Assembly (NCBI GenBank): GCA_937944485.1
Contig: CALDYU010000005.1
Coordinates: 248,001-312,000, forward strand
Direction of reading: 5' to 3'
Origin: an uncultured Flavobacteriaceae bacterium
Lineage (GTDB): Bacteria; Bacteroidota; Bacteroidia; Flavobacteriales; Flavobacteriaceae
Length of the DNA stretch: 64,000 nt
The notes beneath the pieces are model-generated. The model was not told the origin of the DNA. It searched no databases and saw only the letters and a program-made list of their open reading frames with translations. Shown here piece after piece: positions 45,748 through 52,400 of the stretch (position 1 is its first letter; each line of letters starts with the position of its first letter). The position numbers and the translations under genes were made by a program.

Positions 45748-46623
45748 ATGGCAAAAATTATCGAATTAAATTTGGATTATGGTGGAATGGCTCCAATTGT
45801 TGAAGCTTTTAATGGTATAGATTATAATCAAGATTTTGAGATTATAATTTCCCACACTAGAAATCGTAGGGTTAGAGTTGAAAAGTACCCTTTGTTATGT
45901 TCAATGATAAACGAAATTAGATGTCTAGGAAACCAAGTCACAGTTAATTTTAATTGCGACAATGAGTGTTCACAGTTGAAATATGCAGAGCGAATGGGGT
46001 TTCTTACGTTCATGGGGGTTAACTATAACTATGGTTTAAATAAAAATGCCGGGGGAGGCAGGTTTGTAGAAATAAGAAATATTGCAAAGGCCGGACTTTA
46101 TTACCCTGCCCAAGATTTAATAGATGTCTTTAGTAACGACTTTAATTTCACTAAGAATCAAGCCGAAGAAATAGCACTAGTTTTAAGTGAATTAGCGAAT
46201 AATTGTCATATGCATTCTGAATGTAAAGGCGGAGCGGTTTTTTATTGTCAAAAATACCCAGCCCAACAATATTTGAATTTTTTCGTTGTAGATAGTGGTA
46301 TTGGCATATTTAATGCAATGAATCAAGTAGATAAGTATAAAGGTCTTGATGAAATGCAGACCCTTTCTAAATCTTTAGAGTTTGGTGAGGGAAATGGTAA
46401 AGGTCATGGACAAGGACTTTATTTAGTTTCCGAGTTTATAAAAAGAAACGGCGGGGCTATGAATTTAGTAACTGGAAGTACAATATGCCTTGTTCAAAAC
46501 AAGAATATATATTTAGACCAGTTTGATGCTAACTATAAAGGTGTTATCTTACATTTGAAGATTCCCTTTAAGATTAAAGTTTTTATTGAAGATTTAATGA
46601 CTGAAAAAATGCAACATGGTTAA
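45748..46623 (+). CDS. GHKL-type ATP-binding protein
   Basis: A 291-residue protein. Residues 1-95 look like a small alpha/beta (STAS-like) domain. Residues 135-280 form a GHKL ATPase: N box SELANNCHMHSE, G1 VVDSGIGIF, G2 GKGHGQGLYLVSEF. It has no phospho-accepting His domain, no membrane part and no MutL or gyrase extension, so it resembles anti-sigma/serine-kinase-like ATPases. It overlaps the STAS-like gene by 8 bp, a fixed partner arrangement. The target protein is unknown. Confidence 0.5.
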   Translation: MAKIIELNLDYGGMAPIVEAFNGIDYNQDFEIIISHTRNRRVRVEKYPLLCSMINEIRCLGNQVTVNFNCDNECSQLKYAERMGFLTFMGVNYNYGLNKNAGGGRFVEIRNIAKAGLYYPAQDLIDVFSNDFNFTKNQAEEIALVLSELANNCHMHSECKGGAVFYCQKYPAQQYLNFFVVDSGIGIFNAMNQVDKYKGLDEMQTLSKSLEFGEGNGKGHGQGLYLVSEFIKRNGGAMNLVTGSTICLVQNKNIYLDQFDANYKGVILHLKIPFKIKVFIEDLMTEKMQHG

Positions 46624-46909
46624 ACAAAGCGTACATATTGTATTAAGCGATTACGGAACTGAATTTCTTTCTTTATTGAATTTTAAGGAGGTCTCACAAA
46701 GTCTTTTGTCTGAATCAAAAGGCAGTTCGAATTTGTGTATTGATTTAAAAGGAGTAAATCTTATTTCTCCTTCTTTCATGACAAAATTAATACGAGGTCT
46801 TGCTGAAAATGGATGTAATTCTATAAAAATTGAGAACGCTAGCAAAAAACTAGAAACTACCTTTAATTTTGCAAAGTATACTTTGAATAGGTCAGGTTTT
46901 AGGCTTTAA
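46616..46909 (+). CDS. STAS-like (DUF4325-type) protein
   Basis: A 97-residue protein with an alternating strand/helix pattern: NLCIDLKGVNLISPSFMTKLIRGL resembles the strand-loop-Ser-helix of STAS-like DUF4325 proteins, the Ser-Pro-Ser being where anti-sigma antagonists are phosphorylated. It is translationally coupled to the GHKL ATPase, so an ATPase/antagonist switch is likely. It ends exactly where the convergent XRE gene ends. Confidence 0.5.
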   Translation: MVKQSVHIVLSDYGTEFLSLLNFKEVSQSLLSESKGSSNLCIDLKGVNLISPSFMTKLIRGLAENGCNSIKIENASKKLETTFNFAKYTLNRSGFRL

Positions 46910-47200
46910 TCAATGATTGCTGGCATTTTCTATTTTAACTAGTAATGTCTTTATATCATCTACAGAATTGATTTTAAACACCTCTTTGTTATATTCAACA
47001 TAACCCGTTGGCATATTTGAAGAAAACAACCGAATAATTTCTACCTCTAGTGCGTTTGCAATATCGGTAAGACTTTTCAAAGTTGGATTTCCGCTAATAG
47101 TTCTGCTTAAGGTTTCCGGTTGAACGCCAAGTTTAGCAGCCAAATCAATTTGGGTCATTCCTCTATCGTTCAGTAAAGATTTGATTTTTGTCTTAATCAT
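46910..47200 (-). CDS. XRE-family repressor-like regulator
   Basis: A 96-residue protein. The N-terminal HTH_3 (IKSLLNDRGMTQIDLAAKLGV, then PETLSRTISGNPTLKSLTDI) is followed by about 35 residues, possibly for dimerisation. It abuts the STAS-like gene tail to tail and is divergent from the small 47,352 gene, with a long inverted repeat between them. It is probably the lysogeny-type switch of element 1, or an autoregulator of the divergent small gene. Confidence 0.5.
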   Translation of the reverse strand: MIKTKIKSLLNDRGMTQIDLAAKLGVQPETLSRTISGNPTLKSLTDIANALEVEIIRLFSSNMPTGYVEYNKEVFKINSVDDIKTLLVKIENASNH

Positions 47201-47251
47201 ATTTACAAAATTCTTTTTTCAAATATACATTATAAAACAATATTTTAATTA

Positions 47252-47353
47252 ATAATTGATATTTTAATGTTAATTAACGTTTATATAATATTTTAATAAA
47301 TGATATTTAAATGTATATTTGCTAAATATAATTAACATTAAAATATCAATTAT
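47252..47353. promoter_or_regulatory. perfect 25-bp inverted repeat between XRE gene and small ORF
   Basis: Arms at 47252-47276 and 47329-47353 are exact inverse copies (central part GATATTTTAATGTTAA), 52 bp apart. The right arm includes the first bases of the small ORF's ATG. Partial extra copies of TGATATTT lie between. These are likely operator sites of the XRE protein. Confidence 0.5.
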
Positions 47354-47600
47354 GGAAAATAACATAAAACTAATTACTACAGTAAAGCAATTATTTGACT
47401 TTTGTGATGCAGAATCATTAACTCATCATTTAAACAAGGCTACAGCCGATATGGTGAAAGTCGATGAATTTGAAAGTGATATTGAAAGAAGCAATGCAAT
47501 TTTTAAAAACTCACAGCTAATCAACTTCATTAATAAGTTAAATACAATCGTAAAAGACAAACCTACATTACCGCCTTTGAATCAAACTCAACTTAACTGA
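47352..47600 (+). CDS. small element 1 protein, unknown
   Basis: An 82-residue acidic helical protein starting MENNIKLITTVKQLF. The ATG at 47352 is preferred over an in-frame ATG-like codon 33 bp upstream because that one lies before the inverted repeat arm. It is divergent from the XRE gene, the position held by Cro, anti-repressor or toxin-antidote genes in similar loci. Function unknown. Confidence 0.5.
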   Translation: MENNIKLITTVKQLFDFCDAESLTHHLNKATADMVKVDEFESDIERSNAIFKNSQLINFINKLNTIVKDKPTLPPLNQTQLN

Positions 47601-47612
47601 TTTAAAATGAAA

Positions 47613-47634
47613 TTGTCAACTAGATTGTCAACCA
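47613..47634 (+). repeat. right integrase arm-type repeats
   Basis: TTGTCAACTA (47613-47622) and TTGTCAACCA (47625-47634) with a 12-bp period, the same motif, period and orientation as at the left end. Confidence 0.5.
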
Positions 47635-47640
47635 AAATTG

Positions 47641-47674
47641 AAAAAGCCTATCAACATTATGTTAACAGGCTTAA
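47641..47674 (-). terminator. element-borne terminator for the tRNA-Ala gene
   Basis: AGCCTGTTAACAT/ATGTTGATAGGCT (minus strand), followed by TTTTTC, directly downstream of the tRNA 3' end. The element supplies a new terminator along with the new tRNA end. Confidence 0.5.
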
Positions 47675-47676
47675 AT

Positions 47677-47723
<47 letters not shown>

Positions 47724-47917
47724 TTGTAATTCTTTTTCAATACGTTTCATTTAATTTCAATTACTTGAAAATCATGAAATTATAAATTTACAATTAAGAA
47801 TTTATTTTCATTCTTTTTCATCTATCTGATTATTTTATGCAGATATAATGCAGGGAGATTAAATGGACAACGATTTAAATGTAACTATGTAATTCTTGCA
47901 ATTTCTGTAAATTCAGA

Positions 47918-48202
47918 TTATTTATTATTCTTCAATCTACTGTAAGCGATATCTATCAACATCAGAAATATGCCCAAAGGGAGTGGAATAAATAACTGCC
48001 ATGCTACTTTTACTTTACTGCCAGTTTCTTCATCTATGCATTCAAGACTTAAAATTGTACAGAAAAACAACTTTATTAATATGGGTATTAAAAATAAGGC
48101 TCCAATAAATGCAATGAACAATCCAATAGGCATTAAACAGCCAGAACTACCTCCATATTCCTCTTTTGTTAAAAGCCTACGCTTTATTTCTTTGAAATTC
48201 AT
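47918..48202 (-). CDS. small membrane protein, unknown
   Basis: A 94-residue protein with two hydrophobic segments (about residues 24-49 and 66-84) joined by a charged loop with Cys (CIDEETGSKVKVAW). It lies 12 bp downstream of the lipoprotein gene on the same strand, probably co-transcribed. No family recognised. A 194-bp stretch between it and the cut tRNA holds no gene that I can see. Confidence 0.5.
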   Translation of the reverse strand: MNFKEIKRRLLTKEEYGGSSGCLMPIGLFIAFIGALFLIPILIKLFFCTILSLECIDEETGSKVKVAWQLFIPLPLGIFLMLIDIAYSRLKNNK

Positions 48203-48214
48203 TGAGGAGACTTA

Positions 48215-48955
48215 TTAATCAACCGTATAAGTATCTTTTGATATTTCATACATAAAGGTTTTACCAATCCCTATGGTAAAGTCACTTTTGGAGAAAATTA
48301 CTTCTCCATCTTTATCTTGAATCTCAATCAGTTCAACATTAGCATTGCTCTCAGCATCAGTTTCATATTTAAAACCAATTTTGTCATATGAGGTTAGATT
48401 ATAGAATTCACCACTAAATAAATTAGAATTGAAAACTTCGGAATTAAGCTCTCCATTTTCATCATCCATATAATATGTTGTTTTTAAGGAGTATTGGTCA
48501 AACTGACCAGAATGAGAACCACTGAAATAAATAGAGTATTGTGCAGCTCTAGGTGGACATGGGTCACATTCTTTGTACTTTACGGTTATCCGACTAGAAT
48601 CATTTAAATCGGTACTTTTTAAAGTAAAATCGCCATCGGAGAATTCAATTTTATGCTTTAAATCTGGAGCTTCTTGCCAATTCTCTAGGGTTTCATCAGA
48701 ATCGGGATACTTCTCTATGAGAACGTTCTCATCAATAACATCCCATACACCATCAATATCGCCGCTGAGATTATTGTGATATATTGAGGTGCCATCTTCA
48801 TTATAGGTATACCATTTGTTTTCAAAATCAGTAGTAGGATACCAAACGCCTACCAATTTTTGCTCAATAGCACTTAATTCTGAATTACTAGTTTCCTCCT
48901 TAGTGCAACCCACCAAAGCGAAAACGGCTATTAATAGTAAAAAAATCTGTTTCAT
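48215..48955 (-). CDS. lipoprotein, lipocalin-like
   Basis: A 246-residue protein with a lipoprotein signal (FALVGC, Cys at residue 17). The first part of the mature domain (KLVGVWYPTTDFENKWYTYNEDGT) is typical of Bacteroidota lipocalin-like or 'stress' lipoproteins. The second half is beta-rich. Probably anchored in the envelope. It is divergent from an XRE gene across a gap with a perfect palindrome, so it may be regulated by that protein. Confidence 0.5.
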   Translation of the reverse strand: MKQIFLLLIAVFALVGCTKEETSNSELSAIEQKLVGVWYPTTDFENKWYTYNEDGTSIYHNNLSGDIDGVWDVIDENVLIEKYPDSDETLENWQEAPDLKHKIEFSDGDFTLKSTDLNDSSRITVKYKECDPCPPRAAQYSIYFSGSHSGQFDQYSLKTTYYMDDENGELNSEVFNSNLFSGEFYNLTSYDKIGFKYETDAESNANVELIEIQDKDGEVIFSKSDFTIGIGKTFMYEISKDTYTVD

Positions 48956-48987
48956 AATTATTGATTATTTATAGTTATCAAATACAT

Positions 48988-49007
48988 GGTTATCATTAAT
49001 GATAACC
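48988..49007. promoter_or_regulatory. perfect 20-bp palindrome, likely operator
   Basis: GGTTATCATTAATGATAACC reads the same on both strands, and a half-site GTTATCA occurs 9 bp to the left. It lies in the 105-bp gap between the divergent lipoprotein and XRE genes. Confidence 0.5.
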
Positions 49008-49060
49008 GTATTAGAACGTAAACATCTGACTTTTGTTTTATTATAAATGATTACTTTTAA

Positions 49061-49288
49061 TTGGATACAGATAAGCAAAAGTTACAGAACGCCATTGGGC
49101 AAAGAGTAAAGCAACTTAGAGAGGAAAAAAATATCCCTCAACAAGACCTTGCTGCTGCTTGTAACTTTGAGAAGTCCAATATGGCAAGACTGGAATCTGG
49201 GAAAACTAATCCTACTCTTTATACATTAAAGAAAATAGCAGTAAATCTTAGTGTGCCTTTGGAAAAATTAGTTAAAGACCTTAATTAA
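49061..49288 (+). CDS. XRE-family regulator
   Basis: A 75-residue single-domain HTH_3 protein: IGQRVKQLREEKNIPQQDLA, then CNFEKSNMARLESGKTNPTLYT. The start is TTG because a stop codon lies just upstream and no in-frame ATG precedes the domain. It likely binds the palindrome at 48988 and controls the divergent lipoprotein pair and itself. Confidence 0.5.
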   Translation: MDTDKQKLQNAIGQRVKQLREEKNIPQQDLAAACNFEKSNMARLESGKTNPTLYTLKKIAVNLSVPLEKLVKDLN

Positions 49289-49407
49289 TTTCCGCTATTT
49301 ATACCTATCCCATTATTTACTGAGAGCAAAACTTTACTTCAAAAATGCCATAAATTGAGTGGTACACATTCAAGAAATCATGGTATTTCATTGCTAAAGG
49401 TTTCTTG

Positions 49408-49842
49408 CTACACCTTACCATCATCGGCAAAACTATAATACCACTCTTTTGAAATAATCAAATGGTCAAGCAATAATAAATCAACTTGTCTGGTAGCTCT
49501 CTTTACTTTATTGGTGATTGAAATGTCAGCTTTACTTGGTCTTAAATTACCACTTGGGTGATTATGAACCATGATAATATTTGATGCCACACATTTAAGT
49601 GCAACACTCAATAACAACTTTACATCTACCATAGTACCTGAAAGACCACCTTTAGAGAGTTCATAGATACCTAGTAGTTGGTTAGCTCTATTTAACAGCA
49701 CCACTTTCATTTCTTCTTGTAATTCAATGGTGTCTTTGTTCCAATGGTCAAGTACCATTCTGTAAATGGATTCACTATTATTTAAGCTAATTGTGCTTGG
49801 TTTATTAGGTCTGTATGAGACCTTTATTTCTGATAATTCCAT
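49408..49842 (-). CDS. RadC-like JAB-domain protein
   Basis: A 144-residue protein with the JAMM metal motif HNHPSGNLRPSKAD (about residues 93-106) and the RadC-like lead-in VVLLNRANQLLGIYELSKGG. The N-terminal HhH part of full RadC is missing, as is common in mobile elements of Bacteroidota. The function of these short forms is unknown; they travel with integrative elements. A hairpin separates it from the 49,891 gene upstream. Confidence 0.5.
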   Translation of the reverse strand: MELSEIKVSYRPNKPSTISLNNSESIYRMVLDHWNKDTIELQEEMKVVLLNRANQLLGIYELSKGGLSGTMVDVKLLLSVALKCVASNIIMVHNHPSGNLRPSKADISITNKVKRATRQVDLLLLDHLIISKEWYYSFADDGKV

Positions 49843-49856
49843 AAATACTATATAGT

Positions 49857-49887
49857 AAAGGGCGTTACCGTTACAGTAACACCCTTT
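49857..49887 (-). terminator. hairpin between 49,891 gene and RadC-like gene
   Basis: AAAGGGTGTTAC/GTAACGCCCTTT stem (one mismatch, minus strand) followed by a weak T tail. It may be an attenuator. Confidence 0.5.
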
Positions 49888-49890
49888 AGA

Positions 49891-50283
49891 TTAAACTAAT
49901 TCGGGTACTCCATTTTGGCTAAAGGTTTCTGGGTCAGCCATTACGGTCTCTAACGGACTCATTTCTGGCTTTTTAGGTTCCTCTGCCCCTTCTGGCACAA
50001 ATACCCATCGGTGTGACAATGTGATTTCCTCACCAGTTTCTTTGATTACATAATCAAAAGGTTCACATTCTTCTTTGATGATTTTACCTTGCATTTCTGT
50101 ACCAATTAAAGCCTGACAAGTCTGCTCATCAAATGTTGAAGATATGTATGCTTTCTTGGCGGTAGCATAATACCTATTGGAGATTTGGCTTAACACCATT
50201 TCAATACCACCTTGCAGTTCTAAAAGAAAAAAAGGAATTCCTTCCTCGTTCTCTCTTTCTTTAAAACCAATTATTCTAACCAT
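49891..50283 (-). CDS. conserved mobile-element protein, unknown
   Basis: A 130-residue protein when started at MVRIIGFKERENEEG. A longer start at 50358 adds 25 hydrophobic residues that look unlike the family context. It has strand-rich text (FFLLELQGGIEMVLS) and an acidic Pro-rich tail (EEPKKPEMSPLETV). It is often seen beside RadC-like genes in such elements, as here. No function can be assigned. Confidence 0.5.
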   Translation of the reverse strand: MVRIIGFKERENEEGIPFFLLELQGGIEMVLSQISNRYYATAKKAYISSTFDEQTCQALIGTEMQGKIIKEECEPFDYVIKETGEEITLSHRWVFVPEGAEEPKKPEMSPLETVMADPETFSQNGVPELV

Positions 50284-50565
50284 TTCTATAAAATTTATGA
50301 GTTGAAATTTTCCATTTAGAACCAACAGTTTACTACCAAGTAAAACCTCAGCTATCACCTTGAGTTTTTTATCTCGGTCTGTAAAAAAGTTGCAAATCTA
50401 AAGTGGGGTAGGGATTTCCCCAACCAACATTGGGTAGGGGTATTTGAGAAGGCAGTTTGCACTTACATTACTACTTATCAAATTTTTTAAAAAAATATTT
50501 TTTTGGAAGAAACCCCTGATAGGTTTGAATAAAAACATAACGTATTACATGGTATTAATAGTGAT

Positions 50566-50584
50566 AATGTTTATTTTTAACATT
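50566..50584. promoter_or_regulatory. inverted repeat upstream of defence operon regulator
   Basis: AATGTT and AACATT arms, seven bases apart, 15 bp before the XRE ATG. A possible operator for autoregulation. The gap 50359-50598 holds nothing else that I can see. Confidence 0.5.
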
Positions 50585-50598
50585 CCCTCAATATATGT

Positions 50599-50796
50599 AT
50601 GATGAACAGAATAAAAGAGATTTTAGAAGAGCGAGGCATTAAACAAGTTTGGCTTGCTGATAAATTAGGTAAGAGCTTTAATACCGTAAATGGCTATGTA
50701 CAAAACCGTACGCAGCCAAGTTTAGAGGTATTATACCAAATTGCCACTATTTTAAATGTAGACCCAAAAGAACTATTAGCCACCAAATCTGAATAA
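50599..50796 (+). CDS. XRE-family regulator (C-protein-like) of the defence operon
   Basis: A 65-residue HTH_3 protein: RIKEILEERGIKQVWLADKLG, then KSFNTVNGYVQNRTQPSLEV (adjacent parts of one domain). It lies 11 bp before the methyltransferase gene. Small HTH proteins in this place time the expression of restriction genes (controller proteins), the inferred role here. Confidence 0.5.
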   Translation: MMNRIKEILEERGIKQVWLADKLGKSFNTVNGYVQNRTQPSLEVLYQIATILNVDPKELLATKSE

Positions 50797-50807
50797 CAAG
50801 TAAAACT

Positions 50808-52385
50808 ATGCCCACACTAAACTGGATAGGTAAAGAAAAGGTAATTAACCATCACCAAGATGTACCATATAAAATACTAGAACCACAATACACTTTTATT
50901 AATGGAAAAGAAGCTAAAGACAGTACCTCTGCAAATAAAATAATACATGGCGATAATTTAGAAGCCTTAAAAAGTCTGTTGCCAGAGTATGAAGGAAAAA
51001 TTAAATGCATCTATATAGACCCGCCATACAACACAGGTAATGAAGGTTGGGTGTATAACGATAATGTAAGCCACCCAAGATTTAAGAAATGGTTGGGGGA
51101 AGTAGTTGGTAAAGAGGGAGAAGATTTATCTAGGCATGATAAATGGCTATGTATGATGTACCCGAGATTAAAACTACTGCATAAACTTTTAGCTCATGAT
51201 GGTGCTATTTTTATTTCTATTGATGACAATGAGCAAGCAAACTTGAAACTGATATGCGATGAAATTTTTGGAATGGGAAATTTTATAACGGACTTAATTT
51301 GGAGGTCAGCGGACTCTTCAAATAATGATGCAAAAAAATTCTCAAATGATTTTAATCATACACTTATATACACCAAGAATGACTGGTTACCGAAAAGACT
51401 AGAGAGAAAAGCAGAAAACAACAGTCATTATAAAAATCCCGATAATGATTCTAGGGGTCCATGGTTCTCAGGAAATGTTTCTTCTCCCAACCCTAGGGAA
51501 AATTTAATGTATAATATTATCAGTCCCAAAGGAATAATTATAAAACCTCCGAAAAATGGATGGAGATGGAATAAAGAAAATGTTGAATCGATGATTAAAG
51601 AAGAAATTATTGTTTTCTCTGAAGATCAAACTAGGATTATAAAAAAGACATTTTTAAAAGACCAATCAGGAATTATACCATCCAATATATGGTGGGATGT
51701 TGAAGATACTGGTCATAATAGAAATGCTAAATACGAACTAATAAAAATATTTGAAGAATTAAAAACATCAGAAATTTTTAAAACCCCTAAACCAACTAAA
51801 TTTTTAAAAAAAATTCTTGACATCGCAATTGAAAAGGATGATATAGTTCTAGATTCTTTTGCAGGTTCAGGTACTACAGCTCATGCCGTTCTCAATCTTA
51901 ACAAGCAAGATGGAGGTAATAGAAAATTCATCATGATAGAAATGGAAGAATATGCCAATACCATTACTGCCGAAAGAGTGAAAAGAGTCATTAATGGATA
52001 TGGAGAGGGCACTAAAGCTATTGAAGGCACAGATGGTGATTTCACTTATTATGAATTGGGTAAACCTATTTTTAAAGCAGACAAAATGCTTAATGAAGAA
52101 GTACCTCTAGCTAAAATACAAGAATACGTTTGGTATACCGAAACTAAAGAACCTTTTTTAAAACAAAAAGAGAATTATCTACTGGGTGCAAAAAATGATA
52201 CCGCCTACTATTTCTACTATGAAAAAGAAAGGCTCACCACTTTAGACGAAAGTTATTTAAGAGCCTTAAAAACAGAAGCTGAACAATATATTATTTACGC
52301 CGATTTATGTTTGTTAGATGAAAAACTAATGGATAAGTACCATATTGTTTTTAAAAAAATACCAAGAGATATTACAAGATTCTAA
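50808..52385 (+). CDS. type III restriction-modification methyltransferase (Mod)
   Basis: A 525-residue beta-type adenine-N6 methyltransferase. Catalytic motif IV is DPPYNTGNEG (about residues 71-80). Motif I, the AdoMet site, is DSFAGSGTTAHAV (about residues 351-363). The target-recognition region lies between them (about residues 165-300). It modifies one strand of an asymmetric site and forms a complex with Res. Length is at the short end for Mod proteins. It is 15 bp before the Res gene. The recognition sequence cannot be told. Confidence 0.5.
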   Translation: MPTLNWIGKEKVINHHQDVPYKILEPQYTFINGKEAKDSTSANKIIHGDNLEALKSLLPEYEGKIKCIYIDPPYNTGNEGWVYNDNVSHPRFKKWLGEVVGKEGEDLSRHDKWLCMMYPRLKLLHKLLAHDGAIFISIDDNEQANLKLICDEIFGMGNFITDLIWRSADSSNNDAKKFSNDFNHTLIYTKNDWLPKRLERKAENNSHYKNPDNDSRGPWFSGNVSSPNPRENLMYNIISPKGIIIKPPKNGWRWNKENVESMIKEEIIVFSEDQTRIIKKTFLKDQSGIIPSNIWWDVEDTGHNRNAKYELIKIFEELKTSEIFKTPKPTKFLKKILDIAIEKDDIVLDSFAGSGTTAHAVLNLNKQDGGNRKFIMIEMEEYANTITAERVKRVINGYGEGTKAIEGTDGDFTYYELGKPIFKADKMLNEEVPLAKIQEYVWYTETKEPFLKQKENYLLGAKNDTAYYFYYEKERLTTLDESYLRALKTEAEQYIIYADLCLLDEKLMDKYHIVFKKIPRDITRF

Positions 52386-52400
52386 GCACTAATAATTACA

